Positions 7,799 through 15,964 are shown, counted from the stretch's first letter. The stretch: DNA of 41,651 bases from an uncultured Collinsella sp. (GCA_902467875.1 CABQWP010000011.1:1-41651), one strand, 5' to 3'. Program-made: numbers and translations. Notes: a model not told the origin generated them from the letters alone.

Positions 7799-9817
7799 TT
7801 AACCCATTTGCACGGCGAGCACGAGGAACACCACGAGTGCCGCGACGATGTAGCAGATATAGATGCTGTAATTGCCGCCTTCGAGCTTAGTCGCGAGGTC
7901 GGCGAGTTTCTCGACACCCTTATGCGGGGCATCGACGAGAACCTTGTCGGGTACGGGCTCCACAGCCTCGGCCACACCGGTGAGCTTCTGGAAGAAGTGC
8001 GCGATGGACCAGCAGACGGCCGTGCAGCGGTCGCGCAGCGTGTAGAGCGGCTGCATAAACCAGGACACCTCGGAGGCGAAGGTCGTGGCCACGACGGGCA
8101 TATGCTCGTTTGGAGCATAGCCACATGCCCACGGCTGGGACTTCTGCACCTTGCCGACGGTCTTGAGTTTGCGATAACCGCAGGCAAGACCGACGAGCAC
8201 CACGAGCGCAATGGCGATCGCGGGCGTGGAGGTGGCAGCGCCGGAGTACTGGTTCATGAGCTCCATGCCCTCGGCGGCAAACACGCCACCGTACGGCTGC
8301 AGCACGGACGCGGCGACATCGACCAGCACGGGCGCGATCACGGGAGCGCCAATGCCCAGCACGACGCAGATGGCCGCGAGCAGGCCCTGCGCAAACACCA
8401 TGGGGGCGGGAACCTCCTTGGCATTGGCCGCGGCCTCGGAGCGGGGCGCGGAGGCAAAGGAGACGCCATAGGCCTTGACGAAGCACGTGACAGCCAGCGC
8501 GCCGGTAATGGCAAGCGCGACGGCAGCGAACACGGCCACGATCATGACGGCCTTGTCGCCCTGCATGGCGGCGTTAAACAGCGACTGGTAGGTAAACCAC
8601 TCGGACACAAAGCCGTTGAAGGGCGGGATGGCCGAGATGGCAAGCGCGCCAATAAGGAAGCAGATGGCCGTTGCCGGCATACGACGGAACAGGCCGCCCA
8701 TCTTCTCCATATTGCGCGTACCCGTGGAGTACAGCAGCGCACCGGCGCCCAGGAACAGCTCGCCCTTAAACATCGCGTGGTTAAACGTGTGGTAGAGGGC
8801 GGCCATCAGGGCCAGGACGGCGATGCCGACCGAGTCGAGCGCCATGGCGGCCATGGAGGCGCCGACGCCGAGCAGAATGATGCCGATGTTCTCGACGGAG
8901 TGATAGGCCAAAAGGCGCTTGATGTCATGCTCCTGCAGGGCGAAGGCCACGCCGAGGACCGACGAGATCGCACCGAAGACCATGACCATAAGGCCCCACC
9001 AGACCTGAACGCCCGAGGCGGAGAGCAGGTCGAGACCAACCTTGAGGATGCCGAAGATACCGATCTTGATCATGCCGCCGGACATGAGGGCCGACACGTT
9101 GGACGGCGCCTCGGGATGTGCCTTGGGCAGCCAGCCGTGCAGCGGGATGATGCCGGCCTTGACGCCAAAGCCAAAGAAGGCGAGCACGAAGCACACGGAT
9201 GCGACCACGGGGCTAAACTGCGTAGCGCGGAAATCCGCAAAGGCAAACGAGCCACCGGCGAAGTTGGTCATGGTGAGGAAGCTCGCCATGATGAGCACAA
9301 AGCCCACGTGCGCGATCACAAAGTAGAGCCAACCGCCATGAATGGAGTTCTCGTTCTCCTCGATCACGACCAGGAAGTACGAGGTCAGCGACATGAGCTC
9401 AAAGGCGACCAGGAACCAAAACACGTTGTCGGCGGTGATGACGAGCATCATGGACGCCAAGAAGGTGTTAAAGAAGAAGCCGGCGCGGCCCTTTTTGCCC
9501 GGGTACTCATCAAAGTAGTTGAGACCGTAGATCGAACCGGCAAACGCGAGCACCGAGATGAGCGCCACGAACAGGCCGGACAGCTGATTGAGCAGCAGCT
9601 GGAAATGGGCAAACGGGAAGAACACGATGGTGTCGACCGACGTGACATCGCCCAGCACGGCCTGGATACCGGCCACAAACGAAAGCACCGCGGCGACGGC
9701 GCCGATAAGGCAGCCGGCGGTCTTGGCGGCATTATCGGCCTTGATCAGCAGAACCGAGGCGAGCGCACCGATGCACGAGACGGCAAGCGATGCGACAAAC
9801 AGCGTCATGCTATCCAT
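7799..9817 (-). CDS. hyfB: Hydrogenase-4 membrane subunit HyfB/HycC
   Basis: Large polytopic subunit of 672 residues, the same length as E. coli HyfB. It belongs to the NuoL/M/N family: the core reads GFGVKAGIIPLHGWLPKAH followed by APSNVSALMSGGMIKIG, with a YHTFNHAMFKGELFLG helix. The C-terminal 150 residues include a second hydrophobic cluster and a soluble stretch (KLKTVGKVQKSQPWACGYAP) common to HycC and HyfB. The start overlaps the last 8 bases of hyfA, so the two are translationally coupled. Confidence 0.94.
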   Translation of the reverse strand: MDSMTLFVASLAVSCIGALASVLLIKADNAAKTAGCLIGAVAAVLSFVAGIQAVLGDVTSVDTIVFFPFAHFQLLLNQLSGLFVALISVLAFAGSIYGLNYFDEYPGKKGRAGFFFNTFLASMMLVITADNVFWFLVAFELMSLTSYFLVVIEENENSIHGGWLYFVIAHVGFVLIMASFLTMTNFAGGSFAFADFRATQFSPVVASVCFVLAFFGFGVKAGIIPLHGWLPKAHPEAPSNVSALMSGGMIKIGIFGILKVGLDLLSASGVQVWWGLMVMVFGAISSVLGVAFALQEHDIKRLLAYHSVENIGIILLGVGASMAAMALDSVGIAVLALMAALYHTFNHAMFKGELFLGAGALLYSTGTRNMEKMGGLFRRMPATAICFLIGALAISAIPPFNGFVSEWFTYQSLFNAAMQGDKAVMIVAVFAAVALAITGALAVTCFVKAYGVSFASAPRSEAAANAKEVPAPMVFAQGLLAAICVVLGIGAPVIAPVLVDVAASVLQPYGGVFAAEGMELMNQYSGAATSTPAIAIALVVLVGLACGYRKLKTVGKVQKSQPWACGYAPNEHMPVVATTFASEVSWFMQPLYTLRDRCTAVCWSIAHFFQKLTGVAEAVEPVPDKVLVDAPHKGVEKLADLATKLEGGNYSIYICYIVAALVVFLVLAVQMG

Positions 9818-10427
9818 TGTTTACGCTCCCTTCTGCTTTCTCGGACAGGCCCTGGGCCACAGCGGTAACGTCGACGACCGGACCGTTTTCGATCGAGCGC
9901 AGGCGCTTGACCTCGTCGAGCTCGCGATCAGCCGCGCCGCCCATGACGGTCAGCGCCTTGGTGGGGCACGCCGCCACACAATGCGGGCCGTCCGGATCGA
10001 AGGCGCACAGATCGCACTTGACAGCGCAGGTGTACTGGCCGGGAGCCCACGTAAGAAGGCTGCTCAGGGACTTAGGATACGAAGGCGTCGGGTCGCACAT
10101 GCCTGCGACACCGGCGATAGACGTGCCATCGGGATGGATGGCACCGAAGGGGCACGCGATGGCGCACAGCCTGCACCCGATGCACTCCTGCTCCTTGACG
10201 TGGATGCGGTCGCCATCGTGCTCGTTGGCATTCACCGGGCAGACCTCGGCGCAGGGGGCACCCTCGCAATGGTGGCAGGCAAGGGCGGCCGAAATACCGC
10301 CGGTCTTCACGAGCGCCAGGCGCGGCGTATCCTGAAGACCCTGCATCCGGTGGGCGTCGGCACAGGCGGACTGGCATGTTCCGCAGCCGATGCACCTCTC
10401 CGGGTTGATGTCGATGAAGCGGTTCAT
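9810..10427 (-). CDS. hyfA: Hydrogenase-4 Fe-S subunit HyfA/HycB
   Basis: Polyferredoxin of 205 residues with four [4Fe-4S] cysteine groups: CIGCGTCQSAC, CHHCEGAPCAEVCP, CIGCRLCAIACP and the split CDLC...CVAACP. Such HycB-like proteins carry electrons from formate dehydrogenase to the hydrogenase arm. The frame could open two codons earlier at a GTG, but AAGGAAG lies immediately against that codon and five to six bases before the ATG, so the ATG (MNRFIDINPERC) is preferred. It follows fdhF after a 78-base gap holding a strong hairpin, and overlaps hyfB by 8 bases. Confidence 0.92.
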   Translation of the reverse strand: MNRFIDINPERCIGCGTCQSACADAHRMQGLQDTPRLALVKTGGISAALACHHCEGAPCAEVCPVNANEHDGDRIHVKEQECIGCRLCAIACPFGAIHPDGTSIAGVAGMCDPTPSYPKSLSSLLTWAPGQYTCAVKCDLCAFDPDGPHCVAACPTKALTVMGGAADRELDEVKRLRSIENGPVVDVTAVAQGLSEKAEGSVNNG

Positions 10428-10449
10428 CCCCACTTCCTTTCAAAATAAC

Positions 10450-10484
10450 GGGCCGGGCTCCCGAACGTACGGGACGCCCGGCCC
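10450..10484. repeat. Intra-operon hairpin between fdhF and hyfA
   Basis: Inverted repeat: GGGCCGGGC pairs with GCCCGGCCC, and inside it TCCCG pairs with CGGGA around an AACGTA loop, leaving one bulged base. In the minus-strand transcript the stem is followed by GTTATTTTG, a weak U-tract, then the hyfA ribosome site. It could be a leaky terminator or a processing or stability hairpin that sets a higher dose of formate dehydrogenase than of the membrane subunits. The structure is seen directly; the function is inferred. Confidence 0.7.
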
Positions 10485-10505
10485 AAATAGCCAACGAGAA
10501 CGGGA

Positions 10506-12728
10506 CTACACGATTTGATTCACGTGCGTCTCGTCGTCGAACTTGGCGGCGCCAGGCTCAACGTCCTGGGGAGCGGCGGCGTCCACCAGAGCCTGCTTGA
10601 GCTCGGTGTACTGACGCTCGACCTCGCCCTCTGCCCAGACCTGGTCGGCGATAGCGTCGACCTGGCAGGCGGAGAACTTGTCCTCGGGCGTATGCGAGAC
10701 CGGGTCGACCTTGTGCATGGTCAGCTCGTTGCACTTGCCGATCCACCACTGGTAGGTCATGTAGACCGTGCCCTTGTTGATGCGATCGCTAATGTCGGCG
10801 CGACTGTATACCTGGCCGCGGCGGCTGTGAATCGAGACGATGTCGCCGTTCTTGATGCCGCGCGCCTGGGCGTCCGCGGGATTCATGCGGACAAAGCCGG
10901 GCTCGTCGGCAAGCAGCGCCAGCGTCTTGCAGTTGCCGGTCATCGAACGGCAGCTGTAGTGGCCGACCTCGCGGACGGTGCACAGAATGAGCGGGTACTC
11001 ATCGTCGGGAAGCTCGGAGGGCGCCTCCCAGTCGTGCGCCATCAGGTTGGCGCGGCCGTCCTTGGTGGTGAACTTGCCACCAGCGAACATGTCGGGCGTA
11101 CCGTGGTCGTTCACATCGGTGCTCTTGACCGGCCACTGGGCGTAACCGCCCTCGGGAGCCATCTTCTCGTAGGTCGCGCCCACAAAGTTGGGGCACAGGC
11201 TAATGCACTCGTTCCAGATCTGCTCGGTGTTGTCGTAGTGCATGGGGTAGCCCATGCGCGTGGACAGGTCCGCGAAGATCTCCCAGTCGTGGCGGCACTC
11301 GCCCTTGGGCGGAACGGCCGCGTCAAAGTGCTGGAAGCTACGGTCGGATGCGGTAAAGACACCCTCGTGCTCGCCCCAAGAGGTAGCGGGCAGGATGACG
11401 TCGGCGAGCATGGTCGTCTGCGTCATAAAGATGTCCTGGCAAATGAACAGATCCAGCTCGGAGAGCGTCTTGCGCATACCGGCCGAATCGGGCTCGGTCT
11501 GCACCGGGTCCTCGCCGTAGTTGTAGAAGCAGTGCACCTTGCCCTCGTCGACCAGGTGGCCCAGATCGGTGAGCTTGTAGCCCTCCTCGAGCGGGAGCTT
11601 TTCCTCGGGCACGCCCCAAGCTTTGGCAAACTTGGCACGCACTGCGGGGTCGGTGACTTTCTGGTAGCCAGGGTACAGGTTGGGCAGCATGCCCATATCG
11701 CAGGAGCCCTGGACGTTATTCTGACCGCGCACGGGCGCGAGGCCGGAATTGGGTTTGCCGATCTGGCCGGCAACGCAGGCGATGGAGGCGATGGTGTGCA
11801 CCGTCTTCAGGTTCTGCTTCTGCTGGCATACGCCCATGCCCCAGCCAATGATGGCAGAGGGCTTCGCCGTGGCGTACATCTCGGCAGCTTGGTGGATCAA
11901 CGCGGGCTCGACACCCGTGATGTCCTGTACAGATTCGGGAGTGTAGTTCTTGATGGTCTCCCACCACTCGTCAAAGCCGTTCGTGTGCTCGGCGACGAAT
12001 TCCTTGTCGTAGAGGCCATCGTTGACCAGACAGTTGGCAAAGGCGTTGAGGAACGCAACGTTGCAACCGTTCTTGATCGGAAGGTAGAGATCGGCGATAC
12101 GCGCGGTTTCGATATGGCGCGGATCGGCGACGATGATCTTGCAACCCTTTTCTTTGGCTCGCACGATACGCCTTGCGACGATGGGGTGCGAATCGGCAGG
12201 GTTATAGCCGAAGAGGAAAATGCAGCCCGCATCCTCCATACCGGGGATGGAGCATGACATGCAACCTGAACCAACCGTGTCCATCAGACCGAGGACAGTA
12301 GGGCCGTGTCAAGTACGGGCGCAGTTGTCCACGCTGTGGGTGCCGATGCACGCGCGCGTAAACTTCTGCATGACGTAATTCGCCTCATTGCCGCCGCCTC
12401 GCGAAGAGCCAGTGGTCATGACAGCGTTAGGACCATATTCGTCAATTATGGCCTGCATCTTAGATGCGGTGAAATCCAGTGCCTCGTCCCAGCTTACGCG
12501 CTCAAGATCCGCGCCCTTAGTGCGGCGGATCATCGGGTGCAGTACGCGAGGAGTCAAGATCTTGGTGTCGTTGATGAAGTCGTAGCCGCTCATGCCCTTA
12601 AGGCACAGCTCGCTCTGGTTGGTGATGCCGTTGAGCGGTTCGGTGCCCACGACCTGGCCGTTTTGGACCAGGAGGTTAAACTGGCAACCGGCGCCGCAGT
12701 ACGGGCAGATCACTTTATGCTTCTCCAT
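10506..12728 (-). CDS. fdhF: Selenocysteine-containing formate dehydrogenase H-like catalytic subunit (UGA read as Sec140)
   Basis: Molybdopterin oxidoreductase of 740 residues that oxidises formate to CO2 and feeds electrons to the Hyf hydrogenase. The N-terminal [4Fe-4S] cysteines are C8, C11, C15 and C42, the same numbers as in E. coli FdhF. An in-frame TGA at 12309-12311 interrupts the frame at codon 140, in the context DNCAR-T-(TGA)-HGPTVLG. E. coli FdhF has Sec140 followed by His141 in a near-identical context, so the TGA is read as selenocysteine and the gene is not broken. The reading continues without a stop to a TAG at 10506. Naive gene callers would report a 139-residue fragment and a separate gene from 12284. 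The start follows AAGGAGGG. Molybdenum or tungsten cannot be distinguished from the sequence. Confidence 0.95.
12278..12297 (-). promoter_or_regulatory. Bacterial SECIS-like hairpin of fdhF
   Basis: In the mRNA, 11 bases after the UGA, UGUCC pairs with GGACA; two more pairs (UC with GA) then close a GGUCU loop, with a single bulged U. The E. coli fdhF SECIS also has a GGUCU apical loop and a bulged U at a similar distance from the UGA, the part contacted by SelB. In E. coli the bulged U is on the 5' side; here it falls on the 3' side in the simplest fold. Structure seen; recognition by SelB inferred. Confidence 0.82.
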
Positions 12729-12803
12729 GACACCCTCCTTCCTTTTTCTGCTACCGATTACTCGGTACTAATTTGACAATCATTGGGCCTGTCGCCCCAA
12801 CGC

Positions 12804-13322
12804 TTACGCCTCGTTTTCGATGGCGGCGCGGGCACGCTCGGCAGTCAGTTCTGCCAGGCGCTCCTCGTCTACCAGGGTGAGGCCCTTGGTCGGGCACGCC
12901 TCGGCACACGCCGGACCGCCGGGACGGTCCACGCACAGGTCGCACTTGAGCACGAAGCTCTTGGTCTGCGAACCCACGCGAACGTCGCCCATCAAGACCG
13001 GAACCTGCGTGGTCGCCACGCTCACGGCGCCAAAGGGGCATGCCATGACGCAGCTCTTGCAGCCGATGCAGTTGTCCTCGTTGACGCCGATACGATGGTT
13101 CTTTGGATCAAAGAACAAGGCGCCCGTAGGACAGGCCTTCGCGCACGGGGCATCCTCGCAGTGATGGCAAGCCACCGGTGCGGAGATCTCGTACGTACGC
13201 GTCACGCGCAGGCGCGGCGCGGCGATGTTGCCGGGGATGTCGTGCGCCTCGATGCACGCCGCCATACAGGTTTGGCACCCAATGCAGCGTGAGGAATCGG
13301 CTACGACTCGTTTATTGCCCAT
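12804..13322 (-). CDS. Formate dehydrogenase-associated Fe-S subunit (HycB/HydN-like)
   Basis: Ferredoxin-like protein of 172 residues with four [4Fe-4S] cysteine groups: CIGCQTCMAAC, CHHCEDAPCAKACP, CIGCKSCVMACP and CDLC...CAEACP. It is a paralogue of HyfA and sits directly upstream of fdhF, so it is the likely first electron acceptor of the formate dehydrogenase. The start ATG (MGNKRVVADSSRC) lies about 10 bases after AGGAGGG; an in-frame GTG three codons earlier abuts the ribosome site and is less likely. As first gene it probably marks the 5' end of the formate hydrogenlyase operon. HydN, HycB and FdhB-like names cannot be separated from sequence alone. Confidence 0.9.
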   Translation of the reverse strand: MGNKRVVADSSRCIGCQTCMAACIEAHDIPGNIAAPRLRVTRTYEISAPVACHHCEDAPCAKACPTGALFFDPKNHRIGVNEDNCIGCKSCVMACPFGAVSVATTQVPVLMGDVRVGSQTKSFVLKCDLCVDRPGGPACAEACPTKGLTLVDEERLAELTAERARAAIENEA

Positions 13323-13751
13323 GTTGTTCACTCCCTCCTGAATCCCATGCCGGAGAGACCCTGTCGACGTTGCCCCGGACCGCCCGTGGTCCGGCATCGG
13401 CGTATCGAGTGCATGCGGCGAAACAGGCACTTCGATAGAATTCCTCCAACGATATACAGGTTAAATATACGCAGTTGCAGGTGGCAAACTTGAGCATAGG
13501 CCCTGCAATACGGGTGTATTGCAGGGGTTTTGGCAGGTTGGAATTATTCTCTAGAAGCTATAAAGGTGAGTGTATTACATGCGTACATCCAAGGGAGATT
13601 TCACGCTCGTTTCTGAAAGATGTAGTACGTTTGTAATATCGTTTACACTCAATTACTCTAGTGCAATAAAGTAGTGGTTGTAAGATTGGCTATTATTAGC
13701 CGATGTTGTATTTGACTATTCAAATTGCACGCTCATTAAGGGAGGCCAGTG
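13323..13751. other. 429-base intergenic region upstream of the formate hydrogenlyase operon
   Basis: AT-rich spacer between the divergent formate dehydrogenase operon (minus) and the toxin-antitoxin pair (plus). No credible coding frame is seen. It should hold promoters for both directions. A possible minus-strand -10 (TGTATA near 13454-13459) has a poor -35, and no sigma-54 box of the E. coli fdhF kind was recognised. It contains one strong stem-loop at 13501-13531, described separately. Confidence 0.5.
13501..13531 (+). terminator. Terminator-like stem-loop with no obvious gene upstream
   Basis: A perfect 10-bp stem (CCCTGCAATA with TATTGCAGGG) closes a CGGGTG loop and is followed by GTTTT, the shape of an intrinsic terminator on the plus strand. 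The gene before it lies on the opposite strand, so on the plus strand it would end a short or antisense transcript. On the minus strand no U-tract follows, so there it would only be a leader hairpin. Confidence 0.6.
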
Positions 13752-14075
13752 ATGTCATCGACTCAAAAACGAGCCATCCTGCAGGTGCGCATTCGCGAGG
13801 AAGACAAGCAGCATGCCGAACGTCTCTACGACGCCATGGGCACATCGCTCGCCGAGGCTGTCCGTCTATTTGTCGCGCAGAGTATTTTGATGCGCAAGCT
13901 CCCATTTCAACCGGTCGCCGTGCGCTCCAAGGACGGCACGGCCGCCTATGGACTGCTCAAAGCATACGGGGACCCCAATCGCCGCTCCGAGGAGCGCAAT
14001 GCCTGGATTGAATACCTAGCCACAGAAAGCGACGAGTCGGTTTTGGGTCCCGAGGAAGTAGATATCCATGAGTAG
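13752..14075 (+). CDS. RelB/DinJ-family antitoxin-like protein
   Basis: Small protein of 107 residues. The N-terminal half (LQVRIREEDKQHAERLYDAM, then GTSLAEAVRLFVAQSI and the end of the core at LPFQP) matches the ribbon-helix-helix DinJ/RelB pattern: a beta strand followed by two helices and the typical PF motif. The C-terminal half (residues 55-107) would wrap the toxin. The ATG lies six bases after GGAGG; a GTG just before it is in frame but too close to the ribosome site. It overlaps the next gene by 8 bases, the arrangement expected of an antitoxin-toxin pair. DNA binding and autoregulation are inferred from the family. Confidence 0.82.
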   Translation: MSSTQKRAILQVRIREEDKQHAERLYDAMGTSLAEAVRLFVAQSILMRKLPFQPVAVRSKDGTAAYGLLKAYGDPNRRSEERNAWIEYLATESDESVLGPEEVDIHE

Positions 14076-14553
14076 CACCATCATCGACGAGACCGTCATC
14101 CTTCGCTACCTGCTTGACGACGACGAGGTCCTGTCACCGCGCGCCGCCAAGGTCATCGCCACGCGCACCGCACGTGTCTACCCCGAAATCATCACGCGCG
14201 TCGTGGTCACGCTGCGTGACGTCTACAAGGTCCCGCGTGTGGAGATTGCGACGGCCATGACCAAGCTGCTCGATGACGTCATGGTCGACGAGCCCACCGT
14301 TGTCTCCCTTGCCGTCAAACTCTTTGGCAAGACCCATATGGACTTTACCGACTGCCTCCTCGCCGCCCGAACCGCCATCTACAACGATGATGTCGTGAGC
14401 TTTGGCAAGCCCATCATCCAAGGCATGATCGATTACCGCCACAAGCGCCAAACCGCAGCCGAAGCCCGCAGCCGAAGCCCGCAGCCGAAGCACCGACTCC
14501 ACCATCGACAAGCTCCGCCACCAATCCCGCAGCTAACCCCCATCCCCTCCTAA
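14068..14553 (+). CDS. PIN-domain protein, putative VapC-like toxin
   Basis: Protein of 161 residues. Residues 1 to about 120 fit the PIN nuclease fold: IDETVILRYLL at the N-terminus (first acidic residue), YPEIITRVVVTLRDVYKVPR, then MDFTDCLLAAR with the central acidic pair, and a last strand VVSFGKP, where the usual final Asp is replaced by Gly. It would be a ribonuclease toxin neutralised by the upstream protein, whose frame it overlaps by 8 bases. The tail from residue 130 (RSRSPQPKHRLHH, then a proline-rich end) is odd: it is encoded by a 13-bp tandem repeat, and its stop codon is the first base triplet of a dispersed inverted repeat. The true C-terminus may differ by frameshift. Confidence 0.75.
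   Translation: MSSTIIDETVILRYLLDDDEVLSPRAAKVIATRTARVYPEIITRVVVTLRDVYKVPRVEIATAMTKLLDDVMVDEPTVVSLAVKLFGKTHMDFTDCLLAARTAIYNDDVVSFGKPIIQGMIDYRHKRQTAAEARSRSPQPKHRLHHRQAPPPIPQLTPIPS
14455..14493. repeat. Three tandem copies of a 13-bp unit inside the PIN gene
   Basis: The unit GCAGCCGAAGCCC occurs at 14455-14467 and 14468-14480, and a third copy, differing at the last bases, at 14481-14493. As 13 is not a multiple of three, each gain or loss of a unit shifts the reading frame of the C-terminal tail. Confidence 0.85.
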
Positions 14554-14620
14554 GTTGCGGTGAAATAGTTCCTGGATTTAGGCTTATTTGAGCTTTTCAG
14601 GAACTATTTCACCGCAACTT
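14551..14620. repeat. Dispersed long inverted repeat, copy 1
   Basis: A perfect 23-bp inverted repeat: left arm 14552-14574 begins AAGTTGCGGTGAAATAG, right arm 14598-14620 is its exact reverse complement, with a 23-base loop. The TAA at its left edge is the stop codon of the PIN gene. The left flank CATCCCCTCC is shared, in inverted orientation, with copy 2. Such a hairpin could terminate or stabilise transcripts in either direction. Confidence 0.9.
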
Positions 14621-14792
14621 TCTGTAAGGGTGGTTTTAAGTGCCGCCGAGGGGCACTAATCAACCGTTTGCCGATATGTTTGGCTCTGACTCATGGCTCT
14701 GACCTGCTCCGTCAAGCTTTTGGTCAGTTCATGGCAAGGTCTGGCGGACCAAATATGGGATAGCGTAGTGTCATTCACTCCCCCTCGAGACC

Positions 14793-15800
14793 ATGGGGTC
14801 GAAAATGAGCCATGATAAACGCTGTTCCAAACCGCAAGTAGAGCTGTTCTTCCGGTTATTCGAGGCCCATCATGGCGGGCACCTGTTTGTAGCTACCAAA
14901 AAATGGGATGAACGCTGTGCCTACGCACTCATGCAAAAAGAGATGATTATTCGACTCTACAACCATGTCTACGCTGATCCCGCGTATTGGAATGACCTCG
15001 GCGTCGAAGATCGCATCTTTCAATTGGCATCCGCCATTGCGGTCGTTGAACCGGATGCCGTGTTTTGCGGAGCAACGGCGGCACTGCTCTATGGCATCGG
15101 TTCTGCATATTCGCTTCTCGACAAGGTGCAGGTACTGCTGCCGCGTTCCACCAGACGCGATATGTACGAATTCGTTGAATACCGACGCTGGCGGCCGGGC
15201 GACGTATGGCAGCTCGGCCCGTTTACGTTAACGGATCCATATCGCACGGTGGTCGACATCGCTCGAACGAGCGCTTTTCGATATGCACTAGGCTATGTCG
15301 ACGGGTTGGCTCGTGAGTACGGTGTCGAGCGTGAAGAATTGCGTGCATATGCACAAGCGAACTGCCGCGGACTGCACGGCATCGCGCGCGCATTTGACGT
15401 TTTTGAACACATGGATGGCAGATCGGATAACGGTGGAGAATCCGAAGCGCGGGCGGCAATGATTCTGGCGGGAGTTGCCACTCCCGAACTTCAGGTTGAA
15501 ATCACTCGGCCTGGAAACGCCGGCTATTATTTGGCAGATTACGGCTGGCAAATGCCAAACGGCTCTTGGATGCTGGCTGAGCTGCATGGACTAGGCAAGT
15601 TTGAGGACGATGCCCAAAATGATTCGGAACATGCTGCGGCAGAAACCTATCGAGATGCCCTCGTGCGCGACGCGAACCTGCGTGCCATGGGCCACAACGT
15701 CATTCATTTCAAGCTCTCAGACACCTACGATGTCAAAGCGTTCGGCTCCATGATGCGCGGCTACGGTATTCCAACCACAAAACCCTACGCAGACTCCTGA
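14793..15800 (+). CDS. AbiEi/DUF559-like protein of unknown function
   Basis: Protein of 335 residues. The middle (residues 75-150: AVVEPDAVFCGATAALLYGI...LLPRSTRR...LTDPYRTVVDIAR) resembles the AbiEi-type antitoxin or transcriptional-regulator domains common in Actinobacteria. The C-terminal part resembles DUF559/VSR-like endonuclease folds: GGESEARAAMILAGV, a GYYLADYGW strand with Asp, LAELHG with Glu, and a final RAMGHNVIHFK strand. Acidic residues placed for a nuclease site are present, but the usual DxE signature is not perfect. An alternative ATG lies four codons in; neither has a clear ribosome site. GC content is visibly lower than in neighbours, and the gene is flanked by two inverted-repeat copies, suggesting acquisition. 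A lone abortive-infection or defence role is possible but unproven. Confidence 0.6.
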   Translation: MGSKMSHDKRCSKPQVELFFRLFEAHHGGHLFVATKKWDERCAYALMQKEMIIRLYNHVYADPAYWNDLGVEDRIFQLASAIAVVEPDAVFCGATAALLYGIGSAYSLLDKVQVLLPRSTRRDMYEFVEYRRWRPGDVWQLGPFTLTDPYRTVVDIARTSAFRYALGYVDGLAREYGVEREELRAYAQANCRGLHGIARAFDVFEHMDGRSDNGGESEARAAMILAGVATPELQVEITRPGNAGYYLADYGWQMPNGSWMLAELHGLGKFEDDAQNDSEHAAAETYRDALVRDANLRAMGHNVIHFKLSDTYDVKAFGSMMRGYGIPTTKPYADS

Positions 15801-15861
15801 CCGGCTGTCCTCATCTTCTCGACAACAGAACCCATCATCGACCCAGACCGCTCAGCCTCAA

Positions 15862-15932
15862 TAAGTTGCGGTGAAATAGTTCCTGGATTACAGCTTTTGC
15901 GGCTAATCCAGGAACTATTTCACCGCAACTTA
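15862..15932. repeat. Dispersed long inverted repeat, copy 2
   Basis: A perfect 29-bp stem: arms 15862-15890 and 15904-15932 around a 13-base loop. The first 23 bases after the leading T are identical to copy 1 (AAGTTGCGGTGAAATAG then TTCCTG); the innermost GATTA/TAATC pairs are added. Its right flank (AGGAGGGGATG) is the reverse complement of the left flank of copy 1, so the two copies bracket the AbiEi-like gene in opposite orientation. Confidence 0.9.
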
Positions 15933-15964
15933 GGAGGGGATGTGGGGTCCCCGGCATGTATATG

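Noticed and set aside
7295..9868. An 857-codon plus-strand open frame antisense to hyfB
   Set aside because: Shadow of a real gene: its low-complexity His/Gly/Asp-rich translation mirrors the codon bias of HyfB.
12284..12728. Formate dehydrogenase as a pseudogene split by a nonsense codon
   Set aside because: The stop is TGA at the exact selenocysteine position with a downstream hairpin, and SelD, YedF and other selenium genes are present in the window.
14551..15932. A CRISPR array or IS element formed by the two nearby repeat copies
   Set aside because: The copies are 1.3 kb apart and palindromic, no spacer-repeat periodicity exists, and the gene between them is not a transposase.
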